This document shows, in pieces, positions 1 through 25,456 of a stretch of DNA of 64,000 bases. The DNA is taken from positions 1 to 64,000 of the forward strand of contig NZ_BMVB01000005.1 of assembly GCF_014650495.1 (NCBI RefSeq), given 5' to 3'. The notes under the pieces were generated by a model. That model did no database searches. It was not told where the DNA came from and worked only from the letters and a program-made list of their open reading frames with translations. Each line of letters starts with the position of its first letter. Position 1 is the first letter of the stretch. The stretch comes from Streptomyces cinnamoneus. GTDB taxonomy: Bacteria > Actinomycetota > Actinomycetes > Streptomycetales > Streptomycetaceae. The position numbers and the translations under genes were made by a program.

Positions 1-12944
<12,944 letters not shown>

Positions 12945-13127
12945 ATTGCGCTCCACCCACCCACACCTAGAACAAAGAAGCAGCACACATGCCCGCGGCA
13001 CCTGCGGTCGGCTCGACCGTCCGCGGCCAGAGGCGGTTCGACCCCAGTTTCGGTGCAAAGGCCACGCTCCGGAGCCGTAGCGGGCGAGGTCTAGGGGAAT
13101 CCCAAACGGGCCGGGGGCGGCGCCACA

Positions 13128-13169
13128 TGGCGCCAAAAAGTCCCTTGCCATGGCGCCATCTTGGCGCCA
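13128..13169. promoter_or_regulatory. Three TGGCGCCA palindromes at the hicB-like promoter
   Basis: TGGCGCCA occurs at 13128-13135, 13151-13158 and 13162-13169, just before the ATG at 13180. The start-to-start distances are 23 and 11 bp, about two turns and one turn of the helix, so all copies lie on one face of the DNA. The likely binder is the ribbon-helix-helix protein encoded immediately downstream, which would make the operon self-regulated. This is inference; the palindromes and spacing are seen directly. Confidence 0.7.
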
Positions 13170-13179
13170 TGATGACACC

Positions 13180-13710
13180 ATGGAACTGACGCCCTATGTC
13201 GACTCCCTCCGCCGGGAGTTCACTGCCGCCGCCGAGGCGGGTGACGAGCAGTCCCGCGCCGTGGCCGAGCGACTCGCCGTGCCCCTGGAGTCCGCCGTCC
13301 GGCTCACGCTGCTCAACGCGCTCTCCGCCGCCATGGACGAGGTCACCCGCGACCTGGCACCGGGCTCGGTCGACGTGCGACTGCGCGGACTCGACCCCGA
13401 GTTCGTGGTGACGCCGCCGCCCGGCCACGAGCCGGGGACGGACACGGCGGGCGCGCCGGAGGACGCCGCCCCTGCGCCGCTCCCGCCGGCCCCCGTCGAC
13501 GGCGAGGACGGCGGCACGGCGCGCATCAACTTCCGGCTCCCCGCCCACCTGAAGTCCCGGGTCGAGGACGCCGCGGCCCGCGAGGGCCTGTCGGTCAACG
13601 CGTGGCTCGTACGGGCCGCCGCCGCGGCCCTGGAACCGGCCGGTCAGGCCCGTCCGGCCGGCCGGCCGCGCCACCCGGGCCGGCAGGGCTTCACCGGCTG
13701 GGTCCGCTAG
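13180..13710 (+). CDS. HicB/Arc-like ribbon-helix-helix regulator
   Basis: The 176-residue protein starts [14 protein letters not shown]. Its C-terminal part, [29 protein letters not shown], matches the beta strand plus two helices of HicB/Arc-type ribbon-helix-helix DNA-binding domains (about residues 110-145). The N-terminal half is helical and probably mediates oligomerisation; the middle is a Pro/Ala-rich linker. An in-frame ATG at 13150 exists, but it lies within the palindrome array, so 13180 is preferred. The gene heads an apparent operon with a DUF4097 protein, an ABC exporter and a P450. No HicA toxin is encoded beside it, so a transcriptional regulator is more likely than a toxin-antitoxin pair. 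Confidence 0.75.
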   Translation: MELTPYVDSLRREFTAAAEAGDEQSRAVAERLAVPLESAVRLTLLNALSAAMDEVTRDLAPGSVDVRLRGLDPEFVVTPPPGHEPGTDTAGAPEDAAPAPLPPAPVDGEDGGTARINFRLPAHLKSRVEDAAAREGLSVNAWLVRAAAAALEPAGQARPAGRPRHPGRQGFTGWVR

Positions 13711-13789
13711 CCGCCCCGGCGTCCCGCACCCCTTCCCGCCCGCGGCAGCCGCGGGCTTCACCCACCACAGCCATGAGGACGGTGCAGCC

Positions 13790-14626
13790 ATGCCTGTTTT
13801 CGACACGCCCCAGCCCATCACCGTCACGCTCGAGTTCGACGTCGCCACGGCCCGGATCAGTGCGGGCAAGCGCGCCGACACCGTCGTGGAAGTCCTGCCG
13901 GGCAACAGCGCGGACGAGGCCGACGTGCGGGCCGCGGAGCAGACCGACGTCACGTACGCCAACGGGAAGCTGACGGTCAAGGGCCCCCGGAAGCGCTCGC
14001 TGTTCGGCAAGCCCGGATCGCTGCGCGTGAGCATCGAGCTGCCGGCCGGCTCGGAGGTGCACGGCACCTCGCCCCTGGCCGACTTCATCTGCGAGGGACC
14101 GCTGGGCGACTGCCGGCTGAAGACCTCCGCCGGTGACATCCAGGTCGGCGAGGCCGGAGCGGTCGTGCTCCGGACCGGCCTCGGCGACATCCGCCTGGCC
14201 CGGGCGCGGGGCGACGCCGAGATCACCGGGGCGGGCCGGGTCGACATCGGTGAGCTCGGCGGCACGGCGACGGTCAAGAACGGCAACGGCGAGACGAGGA
14301 TCGGCGAGGTCGCCGGCGACCTGCGGGCCCACGCCTCCAACGGCCGCATCTCCGTCGGCGTGGCCCGCGCCGGGGTCGACGCCCGCTCGGCCAACGGCGG
14401 CATCCGCATCGGCGAGGTGACGCGCGGCAAGGTCACCGTCCAGACCTCGGCCGGGGACCTCGACATCGGCGTCCCGGAGTCCACCGCCGCCTGGCTCGAC
14501 GTGAACACCCGCTTCGGCACCGTGCACAGCGAACTGACGCCCGCCGACGGCCCCGGGGACTCCAGGGAGACCGTCGAGGTCCGGGCCCGTACCGCCTTCG
14601 GCGACATCACCGTCCGCCGCCCCTGA
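13790..14626 (+). CDS. DUF4097 beta-strand repeat protein
   Basis: The 278-residue protein has no signal peptide or membrane segment. It is built of short repeated beta strands, visible as recurring units such as TSAGDIQVGEAG, TGLGDIRLARARG, GNGETRIGEVAG, SNGRISVGVAR and ANGGIRIGEVTRG. This fits a DUF4097 (adhesin-like) right-handed beta-helix. No enzymatic motif is seen. It lies 79 bp after the hicB-like gene and 33 bp before the ABC ATPase, so it is probably co-transcribed with the exporter. Its biochemical role is unknown. Confidence 0.8.
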   Translation: MPVFDTPQPITVTLEFDVATARISAGKRADTVVEVLPGNSADEADVRAAEQTDVTYANGKLTVKGPRKRSLFGKPGSLRVSIELPAGSEVHGTSPLADFICEGPLGDCRLKTSAGDIQVGEAGAVVLRTGLGDIRLARARGDAEITGAGRVDIGELGGTATVKNGNGETRIGEVAGDLRAHASNGRISVGVARAGVDARSANGGIRIGEVTRGKVTVQTSAGDLDIGVPESTAAWLDVNTRFGTVHSELTPADGPGDSRETVEVRARTAFGDITVRRP

Positions 14627-14659
14627 CCCCCCACCGCCACTCCACCACGGAAGCGAGCC

Positions 14660-15607
14660 ATGACCGCGATCCAGGCCACCGGCTTACGGAAGTCCTACGG
14701 GGAGAAGACGGTGCTCGACGGCATCGACCTGCACATCCCCGAAGGAACGGTCTTCGCCCTGCTCGGCGCCAACGGCGCCGGCAAGACCACCACCGTGCAG
14801 ATCCTCTCCACCCTCCTCCCCGCCGACGCCGGCGCGCTCCGCGTCGCCGGGCACGACGTGGCCCACGACCCGGACGGCGTACGCGCCGCGATCGGCGTCA
14901 CCGGCCAGTTCGCCGCGGTCGACAACCTGCTCACCGCCGAGGAGAACCTGCTCCTCATGGCGGATCTGCACCGCCTGCCCCGCCGCGAGGGCCGGCGACG
15001 CGCCACCGGGCTGCTGCACCGCTTCGAACTGGCCGAGGCGGCCGGGAAGCCGGCCGGCGCCTTCTCCGGCGGCATGCGCCGCAAGCTCGACCTGGCGATG
15101 ACCCTCATGGGCGACCCCCGCGTCCTCTTCCTCGACGAACCCACCACCGGCCTCGACCCGCGCAGTCGCCGCACCGTGTGGGACATCGTCCGCGGCCTCG
15201 TCGCCGACGACGGCGTGACGGTCCTGCTGACCACCCAGTACCTGGAAGAAGCCGACCGGCTCGCCGACCGCATCGCCGTCCTCGACCACGGCAGGATCGT
15301 CGCCGAGGGCACGGCCGGGGAACTCAAGGGCCGCATGCCCGGCGGCCACATCCGCCTCCGGTTCGGCGACCCCGGGCAACTCGCCTGCGCGGCCGCCCTC
15401 TTCGACGGCATCGGGTCCCCGGACACCGAGGCGCTGACACTGCGGATCCCCGGCGACGGCACCGTCCCGACCCTGCGGGCCGTCCTCGACGCCCTGGAGG
15501 GCGCGTCGGTCGAGGCGCAGACGCTCACCCTGCACACACCCGACCTCGACGACGTCTTCCTCGCCCTCACCGGCCGGTCCGGCCCCCAGGCGGCCGGCGT
15601 CCGATGA
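14660..15607 (+). CDS. DrrA-family ABC exporter ATP-binding protein
   Basis: The 315-residue protein is an ABC ATPase with Walker [13 protein letters not shown] (near residue 37), signature [11 protein letters not shown], Walker [13 protein letters not shown] and a C-terminal extension typical of daunorubicin-resistance DrrA proteins. It would power export by the permease encoded next, whose ATG overlaps this stop as ATGA at 15604-15607. Codon 9 is TTA (14684-14686), a codon that is rare in Streptomyces and needs the bldA tRNA, so full translation may be delayed to late growth. The substrate is not shown; the neighbouring polyketide or clavam products are candidates. Confidence 0.92.
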   Translation: MTAIQATGLRKSYGEKTVLDGIDLHIPEGTVFALLGANGAGKTTTVQILSTLLPADAGALRVAGHDVAHDPDGVRAAIGVTGQFAAVDNLLTAEENLLLMADLHRLPRREGRRRATGLLHRFELAEAAGKPAGAFSGGMRRKLDLAMTLMGDPRVLFLDEPTTGLDPRSRRTVWDIVRGLVADDGVTVLLTTQYLEEADRLADRIAVLDHGRIVAEGTAGELKGRMPGGHIRLRFGDPGQLACAAALFDGIGSPDTEALTLRIPGDGTVPTLRAVLDALEGASVEAQTLTLHTPDLDDVFLALTGRSGPQAAGVR

Positions 15608-16401
15608 GCACGCTCTCCCACGCCGTCGGCGACTCGCTGACGATGCTGCGCCGCAACCTCAAGCACGCCCGGCGCTACCCCTCCATGACACTCTCCGTCG
15701 TGGTCGCACCCGTCCTGATGCTGCTGTTGGTCACCTACGCCTTCGGGGGCGCCCTCGGCACCGGCATCGCCGGCACGCCGCACGCGAAGGGCGACGGCGA
15801 GTACGTCGACTACCTCGCGCCCGGCATCATCCTGATGGCCGCGACCTCCGGGGCGGTGAGCGTCGCGGTGAGCGTCTGCGTCGACATGACCGAGGGAATC
15901 GTCAACCGGTTCCGGACGATGGCGGTCTCCCGGGCCGCGTTCCTCACCGGCCACGTCGCCGGTGGGGTGATCCAGACGATGGCGAGCATCGCGCTGGTGA
16001 CGTGCGTCGCCGTGCTCATGGGCTTCCGGCCCGGCGCGACGCCGACGGAGTGGCTCGCCGCGGCCGGCCTGCTGACCCTGCTCACCCTGGCCCTCGCCTG
16101 GCCGGCGGCCGCCGTCGGCCTGGTGACCAGGACCCCGGAGTCGGCCAGCAATCTGCCCCTGCCCGTGCAGTTCCTGCCCTTCCTCGGCAGTGCGGTCGTC
16201 CCGCCGGAGTCCATGCCGGCCGGACTGCGGTGGTTCGCCGAGTACCAGCCCTTCACGCCCGTCATCGAGACGTTGCGCGGCCTGCTGACGGGCACCCCGA
16301 TCGGCACCAGCGGCCCCCTCGCCGTGGCCTGGTGCCTCGCGCTCACCCTGGCCGGCTACCTGTGGGCGCGCACCGCCTTCGCCCGCGGCACGCGCCGGTA
16401 G
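15604..16401 (+). CDS. DrrB-like ABC-2 type permease
   Basis: The 265-residue membrane protein has about six hydrophobic segments. The first covers [22 protein letters not shown] near residue 30, and the last is near [16 protein letters not shown] at the C-terminus. The central region and the LRGLLTG stretch before the last helix match ABC-2 permeases of the daunorubicin-resistance class. Its start overlaps the ATPase stop by four bases, so the two subunits are translationally coupled. A longer reading frame starting upstream in this frame is only an artefact of the high GC content. Confidence 0.9.
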   Translation: MSTLSHAVGDSLTMLRRNLKHARRYPSMTLSVVVAPVLMLLLVTYAFGGALGTGIAGTPHAKGDGEYVDYLAPGIILMAATSGAVSVAVSVCVDMTEGIVNRFRTMAVSRAAFLTGHVAGGVIQTMASIALVTCVAVLMGFRPGATPTEWLAAAGLLTLLTLALAWPAAAVGLVTRTPESASNLPLPVQFLPFLGSAVVPPESMPAGLRWFAEYQPFTPVIETLRGLLTGTPIGTSGPLAVAWCLALTLAGYLWARTAFARGTRR

Positions 16402-16457
16402 CACGCCGTTCCTCACCACCACCTCTGCTCCGTACGGCACGACATTCAGGAGGACCC

Positions 16458-17666
16458 ATGTCCGAGCACCCGGCGTTACACCACGAGCCCCTGCCCGCGC
16501 TGCCGCTGGACCGCACCGCCGGCCGCCCCTTCGACCCGCCCGCCGAGCTGGCGAAGATCCGCAGGCAGCGGCCGCTCACGCGGATGCGCTACCCCGACGG
16601 CCACGTGGGCTGGCTGGCCACCGGCTACGCCACCGTCCGTGCGATCCTGGCCGACCCCCGCTTCAGCTCCCGGTACGAGCTGCTGCACGTGCCCCACCCC
16701 GGCGGCCCGGGCAGCCTGCCGCCCGCGCTGCCCGGCGACATGAGCGGCATCGACGCACCCGGGCACACCCGCTACCGGCGCCTGCTCATGGGCAAGTTCA
16801 CCGTCCGCCGGATGCGCGAACTCACCGTGCGCGTCGAACAGTTCACGAACGACTGCCTCGACGCCATGGAGCGACAGGGCCCGCCGGCCGACCTCGTGGA
16901 GGCGTTCGCCCAGCCCGTCCCCGCCCTGATGATCTGCGAACTGCTGGGCGTGCCGGCCGCCGGCCGCGACGTCTTCCAGCGTCACGTGCTCACCGTGACC
17001 GACAGGAGCCGGTCCCCGAAGGAGCAGGCGGCCGCCTACACCGCGATCCAGGACATCATCCACGGCCTGGTCCAGGCCAAACGGGCCGCGCCCACCGACG
17101 ACGTGCTCAGCGACCTGACGCACGACGGCGACCTCACCGACGCCGAACTCGCGGGCCTGGGAGCCTTCCTGCTCGGCGCCGGCCTCGACACCACCGCCAA
17201 CATGCTCGCCCACGGCACCTTCGCCCTGCTGAGCAACCCCGGCCAGCTCGCCGCCCTGCGCGACGACCCCGGCCTGGCCGACCAGGCCGTCGAGGAGCTG
17301 CTGCGCTACCTGACCATCGCCGACCCCGGCATCCGGGCCGCCCTGGAGGACGTCGACATCGACGGCCACCTCATCAAGGCCGGGGAAACGGTCACCCTCT
17401 CCCACCAGGCCGCCAACCGCGACCCGGCGCGCTTTTCCGACCCCGACACCCTCGACGTCCACCGCAGGGCCACCGGCCACCTGGCCTTCGGCCACGGCCC
17501 CCACCAGTGCCTGGGCCAGCAACTCGCCCGCGTCGAGATGCGCGTCGCCTTCCCCGCCCTGCTCACCCGCTTCCCGGGCCTGCGCCTGGCCGTCCCGCCC
17601 GAGGACGTACCGCTGCGCACCGCGTCCAACGTCTACGGCGTGCACCGGCTCCCCGTCACCTGGTAG
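16458..17666 (+). CDS. Cytochrome P450
   Basis: The 402-residue protein has the oxygen-binding I-helix motif GAGLDTT, the K-helix ExxR as EELLR, and the heme loop [12 protein letters not shown] with the thiolate Cys at residue 351. These are the class I bacterial P450 hallmarks. The start is supported by the AGGAGG run just before ATG 16458. Codon 7 is TTA (16476-16478), so expression may depend on bldA. The gene sits 56 bp after the exporter permease and 216 bp before ceaS. No ferredoxin gene is adjacent, so redox partners must come from elsewhere. Whether it acts on the polyketide or on a clavam cannot be decided from sequence. Confidence 0.93.
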   Translation: MSEHPALHHEPLPALPLDRTAGRPFDPPAELAKIRRQRPLTRMRYPDGHVGWLATGYATVRAILADPRFSSRYELLHVPHPGGPGSLPPALPGDMSGIDAPGHTRYRRLLMGKFTVRRMRELTVRVEQFTNDCLDAMERQGPPADLVEAFAQPVPALMICELLGVPAAGRDVFQRHVLTVTDRSRSPKEQAAAYTAIQDIIHGLVQAKRAAPTDDVLSDLTHDGDLTDAELAGLGAFLLGAGLDTTANMLAHGTFALLSNPGQLAALRDDPGLADQAVEELLRYLTIADPGIRAALEDVDIDGHLIKAGETVTLSHQAANRDPARFSDPDTLDVHRRATGHLAFGHGPHQCLGQQLARVEMRVAFPALLTRFPGLRLAVPPEDVPLRTASNVYGVHRLPVTW

Positions 17667-19598
<1,932 letters not shown>

Positions 19599-19600
19599 TC

Positions 19601-21139
19601 ATGGTGCAGACCCTTCCCGCCGCCGTCGGCTTCCTCGCCGAGATCCATCAGGACGGTGGCCGGCCGCTGGAGCCGGTCTTCGCGTCCCTGGCCTCCCGGG
19701 CCACGCTGAAGGAGCGCACGGCCGACCAGAGCCTGTGCACCGTCCTCCTGCACTCCGGGGCGCCGGACGGTGCCCACGCCCACGCCCAGGGCCGGACCCT
19801 GGTGCTCGCCGGGGAGCTGTACAACCAGGAGGAACTGCTCGGGCTGCTGCCCGGCAGCACCGTGCCGGGCAGCGACGCGGCTCTCGTCCTCGCCCTCTTC
19901 GACGTCTACGACGTGCATGCGTTCCGGCTGCTCAACGGGCGGTTCGCCGCGCTGCTCGCCGCCCCGGGGCGGGCCGTCCTGGCCACCGATCACGCGGGCT
20001 CGCTGCCCCTCTACGCTTCCGCCGCCCCCGGCCGTGTGCTGGCGGCGACGGAGGCCAAGGCGCTGCGGACCGCCCCCGCGGGGCGGTCCCTCGCCGGCCG
20101 GCCGGTCCGCCGGCTGCCCGGCACCCACCAGGTCCCGGCCGGCACGGTGCTGGACGTCGAGGTGGCCACCGGGCACTGCGTCACCCACCGCACCTGGGCG
20201 CCGCCGCAGGCCCGCCGGATCATGCGGGAGGAGGAGGCGGTCGAGGCCGTGCGCCGGGCCCTGGCGGACGCGGTACGGGTCCGCACGGGCCGGGACACCC
20301 CCCTGGTGGTGCTCTCCGGCGGCATCGACTCCTCCTCCGTCGCCGCGCTGGCCGCCCGCCGGTCGGCCGCGCCGGTCGACACCGTCTCGATGGGCACGGA
20401 CGAGGCCGACGAGTTCCCTCAGGCCCGCGTCGTCGCCCGGCACATCGGCTCCGCGCACCGGGAGATCACCATCCCGACGGCCGAGCTGCTGCGCCGGCTG
20501 CCGCACACGGTCTGGGCGGCCGAATGCCTCGATCCCGACGTCGTCGAGTACCTGCTGCCGCTGACCGCGCTGTACTTGCGCGTGGGCGGCACGGGCCGGC
20601 GCATCCTCACCGGCTACGGGGCCGACATCCCCCTGGGCGGCATGCACCGTGAGGACCGGCTGCCGGCCCTGGACACGGCCGTCTGCCACGACATGGACAC
20701 GTTCGACGGGCTCAACGAGATGACGCCGGTCCTCTCGGGCGTCGGCGGCCACTGGTCCACCCACCCCTACTGGGACCGCGACGTCCTCGACGTCCTGGTG
20801 TCGCTGGAGGCCGGCCTGAAGCGCCGGTACGGGCAGGACAAATGGGTCCTGCGCGCCGCCATGGGCGACGTCCTGCCCCACGAGGTCGTCGTCCGCCCCA
20901 AGCTCGGCGTGCACGAGGGATCGGGCACCACCTCGTCGTTCACCCGGCTGCTGACGGACGCCGGTGTCCCGCCGGACCGCGTGCACCGTGCCAAGCACCT
21001 CGTCGTCCGGGAACTGTTCGACCAGGTCGTCGTCGACGGCCGGCACCCGGACGACGTGGCGACCGACGCGGTGGTGGAGCTGGTCGCCGGCCGGCTGGCG
21101 TCCCTCCCCCGTCCGGTCCTCGACGAACGCCGCACGTGA
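19601..21139 (+). CDS. bls: Beta-lactam synthetase (carboxyethyl-arginine beta-lactam synthase)
   Basis: The 512-residue protein is an asparagine-synthetase-B relative. Its N-terminal half resembles a class II glutaminase but starts MVQTL and lacks Cys at position 2, so it has no glutaminase activity, as in known BLS. The C-terminal synthetase half has the ATP pyrophosphatase loop SGGIDSSSVAAL, then TGYGAD, LNEMTPV and RPKLGVHEG, which carry the Tyr, Glu and Lys expected for beta-lactam ring closure. The enzyme uses ATP to close carboxyethylarginine into deoxyguanidinoproclavaminic acid. A longer in-frame reading back into ceaS is spurious; ATG 19601 directly follows the ceaS stop. Confidence 0.95.
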   Translation: MVQTLPAAVGFLAEIHQDGGRPLEPVFASLASRATLKERTADQSLCTVLLHSGAPDGAHAHAQGRTLVLAGELYNQEELLGLLPGSTVPGSDAALVLALFDVYDVHAFRLLNGRFAALLAAPGRAVLATDHAGSLPLYASAAPGRVLAATEAKALRTAPAGRSLAGRPVRRLPGTHQVPAGTVLDVEVATGHCVTHRTWAPPQARRIMREEEAVEAVRRALADAVRVRTGRDTPLVVLSGGIDSSSVAALAARRSAAPVDTVSMGTDEADEFPQARVVARHIGSAHREITIPTAELLRRLPHTVWAAECLDPDVVEYLLPLTALYLRVGGTGRRILTGYGADIPLGGMHREDRLPALDTAVCHDMDTFDGLNEMTPVLSGVGGHWSTHPYWDRDVLDVLVSLEAGLKRRYGQDKWVLRAAMGDVLPHEVVVRPKLGVHEGSGTTSSFTRLLTDAGVPPDRVHRAKHLVVRELFDQVVVDGRHPDDVATDAVVELVAGRLASLPRPVLDERRT

Positions 21140-21197
21140 CCGCCATGGACCGTCCCGCGGCCGGGCCGCCGGTCCGCACCACACGGAGGACCACACC

Positions 21198-23119
<1,922 letters not shown>

Positions 23120-23138
23120 GCCACAAGGGGGCTTCGCC

Positions 23139-23158
23139 GGGCCGCCGGGAGGCGGCCC
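23139..23158 (+). terminator. Hairpin between cas and oat
   Basis: GGGCCGCC at 23139-23146 pairs perfectly with GGCGGCCC at 23151-23158 around a GGGA loop. There is no T-run, as is common in Streptomyces. It lies 20 bases after the cas stop and could terminate or attenuate transcription into oat, lowering oat expression relative to the four core genes. Confidence 0.6.
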
Positions 23159-23226
23159 ACTGGCGTACCCGGCAGGCGGTCTGCCAAGCTGGAAGCCGGT
23201 ATCTTTATGCGGAGAGGCGAATAGTC

Positions 23227-24408
23227 ATGACAGATGGCGCAGCTCGTGAACCGCGGGGGTTCGCGGTGCACACCGCACCGGTGGGACTGGCGGACGACGG
23301 ACGGGACGACTTCACCGTCCTGGTCTCCACCGTGCCGGCCGTGGCGAGCGCGGTGTTCACCCGCTCCCGCTTCGCCGGCCCCAGCGTGACGCTGAGCCGC
23401 ACGGCGGCCGCCGGCCGCGCGGCCCGGGGGGTCGTGGTGCTGGCCCGCAATGCCAACGTCGCCACCGGCGCCGAGGGCGAGCGCAACGCGCGTGAGGTGC
23501 GCGCCACCGTGGCGCAGGCGCTGGGCCTGGCCGAGGACGAACTGCTCATCGCCTCCACGGGGGTGATCGGCCGGCAGTACCCGATGGCGGGCATCCGGGA
23601 CCACCTCAAGACGCTGTCCCCGCCGTTTCCCGAGGGGGGTTTGGACCGGGCGGCGCGGGCCATCATGACCACGGACACCCGGCCCAAGACGGCCACCGCG
23701 CGGGTCGGCCGGGCCACGATCACCGGCATCGCCAAGGGGGTCGGCATGATCGAGCCCGACATGGCCACCTTGCTGACCTTCTTCGCCACGGACGCCCGGC
23801 TGGACCCCGGCGAACAGGACCGTGTCTTCCGCCGGGTCATGGACCGGACCTTCAACGCGGTCAGCATCGACACCGACACCTCCACCAGCGACACGGCGGC
23901 GCTGTTCGCCAACGGGCTCGCCGGCCCGGTGGACCCCGCGGAGTTCGAGGAGGCCCTCCACGAGGTCGCGCTGCAGCTCGTCAAGGACATCGCCCGCGAC
24001 GGCGAGGGCGCGGGCAAGCTCATCGAGGTGCGCGTGACCGGGGCGCGTGACGCCGCCCAGGCCAAGCGCGTCGGCAAGGCCGTCGTCAACTCGCCCCTGG
24101 TGAAGACCGCGGTGCACGGCTGCGACCCCAACTGGGGCCGTGTGGCCATGGCGGTCGGCAAGTGCTCCGACGACACCGACATCGACCAGGACCGGGTCGT
24201 CATCCGCTTCGGCGACGTGGCCGTGTACCCGCCCGGCCGGCACGGCGCACGGGACGAGGACGACGTCCGGGCCGCCGTCGCCGAGCAGATGCGGGGCGGC
24301 GACGTCGTCATCGGCGTCGATCTGGGCGTCGCGGACGGCGTCTTCACCGTGTACGGCTGCGACCTGACGGAGGGGTACGTCCGGCTCAACGCCGACTATT
24401 CGACGTGA
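23227..24408 (+). CDS. oat: Ornithine acetyltransferase (ArgJ family) of the clavam cluster
   Basis: The 393-residue protein has the self-cleavage signature of N-terminal-nucleophile ornithine acetyltransferases: KGVGMIEPDMATLL near residues 174-187, where the Thr becomes the new N-terminus of the beta chain. HGCDPNWGRVAMAVG is a conserved active-site segment. OAT exchanges acetyl groups between N-acetylornithine and glutamate and probably improves arginine supply; its precise role in clavam production is unsettled. The start at 23227 is preceded by GGAGAGG. The gene is convergent with the KAS III-like gene, 29 bp away. Confidence 0.93.
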   Translation: MTDGAAREPRGFAVHTAPVGLADDGRDDFTVLVSTVPAVASAVFTRSRFAGPSVTLSRTAAAGRAARGVVVLARNANVATGAEGERNAREVRATVAQALGLAEDELLIASTGVIGRQYPMAGIRDHLKTLSPPFPEGGLDRAARAIMTTDTRPKTATARVGRATITGIAKGVGMIEPDMATLLTFFATDARLDPGEQDRVFRRVMDRTFNAVSIDTDTSTSDTAALFANGLAGPVDPAEFEEALHEVALQLVKDIARDGEGAGKLIEVRVTGARDAAQAKRVGKAVVNSPLVKTAVHGCDPNWGRVAMAVGKCSDDTDIDQDRVVIRFGDVAVYPPGRHGARDEDDVRAAVAEQMRGGDVVIGVDLGVADGVFTVYGCDLTEGYVRLNADYST

Positions 24409-24437
24409 CCCCGTCCGTCGTCCCGTGACCCGGTGCG

Positions 24438-25400
24438 TCAGGGGCCGGCGTACTCCATGGCCATGACCCCCCAGCTGAAGCCCAGGGCGCTGGTGGCGTG
24501 CAGGACCAGGTCACCGCGTGCGAGGCGGTTCGTGGCGATCAGGTCCTGCATGGCGATCAGGGTGTCCGCGTTGCCCATGTGCCCCAGCCGGTGGTAGTTG
24601 AACACGCTCTTGGTCTCGGGCAGCCCCAGTTCCCGCAGCAGGCGTTCGTGGATCCGCCGGTCGCCGTGGGTGACGAGCAGGTAGGCGACGTCGGTGATGT
24701 CCCGGCCGACCGAGGCGAGGACGTCCTCGGTGAGCGCGGTGAAGGTCTCGATGTAGGCGTCGCCCAGGCCGTCCCGGTGCCCGTTGCGCCGGATGACCAC
24801 CTTCTCGCCCTCGCGGACGCCGGTGTAGTAGTCGGACCAGCTCGGGTCGGTGCACATCGCCGACCCGAGGACCCCGGCCGTCCGGCCGGAGGCCGACAGC
24901 AGGAGGGCCCCTCCTGCGTCCCCGTTGTTGAAGAGCTCCTTGGCCTCGGGGGCGCCGTAGTCCAGCATCGTGCTCACCCGGTCGCCGATGAGCACGAGCG
25001 CGTACTCGTCGGGCCGCCGGTCGAGCCGGTCGCAGGCGATCTGCACCGCGGCCGTCACGGCGTTGCAGTAGTTGGCCAGCTCGAAGCAGTACGCCCGCTC
25101 GATCCCGAGCTCGTGGGCGACCTTGGCCGCCGGCGTCCAGAAGGGGACGTCCCATTCGCCGGAACCGGCGTAGATCACGGTCCGGACGGCGGACGGCGGG
25201 ACCCGGGTGCGGTCCAGCACCGTCCGGGCGGCCCGCAGGGCGAGTTCCCATTCCCGCTCGCCGGCTCCGAGCACCGGGATGCTGTCGCACGTGGTGACTG
25301 CGCGCACCTCCTCTTCCGGCAGGCCGGACTTCGCGGCCATCTGCTGGACGGTGACCCGTGACGACGGCAACGAGATCTCGAAATCGACGATTCCCGCCAT
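24438..25400 (-). CDS. KAS III-like ketosynthase/acyltransferase
   Basis: The 320-residue protein has the FabH fold signatures with an intact Cys-His-Asn triad by eye: Cys in ELANYCNAV, His in VTHGDRRIHERLL, Asn in HMGNADTLI. The usual HQAN is altered to HGDR, so it is not a housekeeping FabH. Relatives include C-C bond-forming KAS III enzymes and O- or N-acyltransferases such as CerJ. It is the last gene of a leftward five-gene operon that starts with an aminotransferase and converges on oat. ATG 25400 is preferred over the GTG codons at 25412 and 25409, which touch the GGAAG ribosome site. No KAS III is part of the classical clavam pathways I know, so its substrate is open. Confidence 0.85.
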   Translation of the reverse strand: MAGIVDFEISLPSSRVTVQQMAAKSGLPEEEVRAVTTCDSIPVLGAGEREWELALRAARTVLDRTRVPPSAVRTVIYAGSGEWDVPFWTPAAKVAHELGIERAYCFELANYCNAVTAAVQIACDRLDRRPDEYALVLIGDRVSTMLDYGAPEAKELFNNGDAGGALLLSASGRTAGVLGSAMCTDPSWSDYYTGVREGEKVVIRRNGHRDGLGDAYIETFTALTEDVLASVGRDITDVAYLLVTHGDRRIHERLLRELGLPETKSVFNYHRLGHMGNADTLIAMQDLIATNRLARGDLVLHATSALGFSWGVMAMEYAGP

Positions 25401-25418
25401 GGATCGCACCACTTCCTT

Positions 25419-25456
25419 GTCGTGTCAGGAGAAGAACGTCGTGTCAGGAGAAGAAC
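25419..25456. repeat. 19-bp perfect tandem duplication at a gene end
   Basis: The unit gtcgtgtcaggagaagaac occurs at 25419-25437 and again directly at 25438-25456. The second copy contains the stop and last codons of the acyl-CoA-dehydrogenase-like gene (minus strand); the first lies in the gap before the KAS III-like gene. It looks like a recent slippage or duplication event. Confidence 0.95.

Noticed and set aside
13180..13710. HicAB toxin-antitoxin module
   Set aside because: No HicA-like small toxin frame is next to the HicB-like gene; the neighbours are exporter genes.
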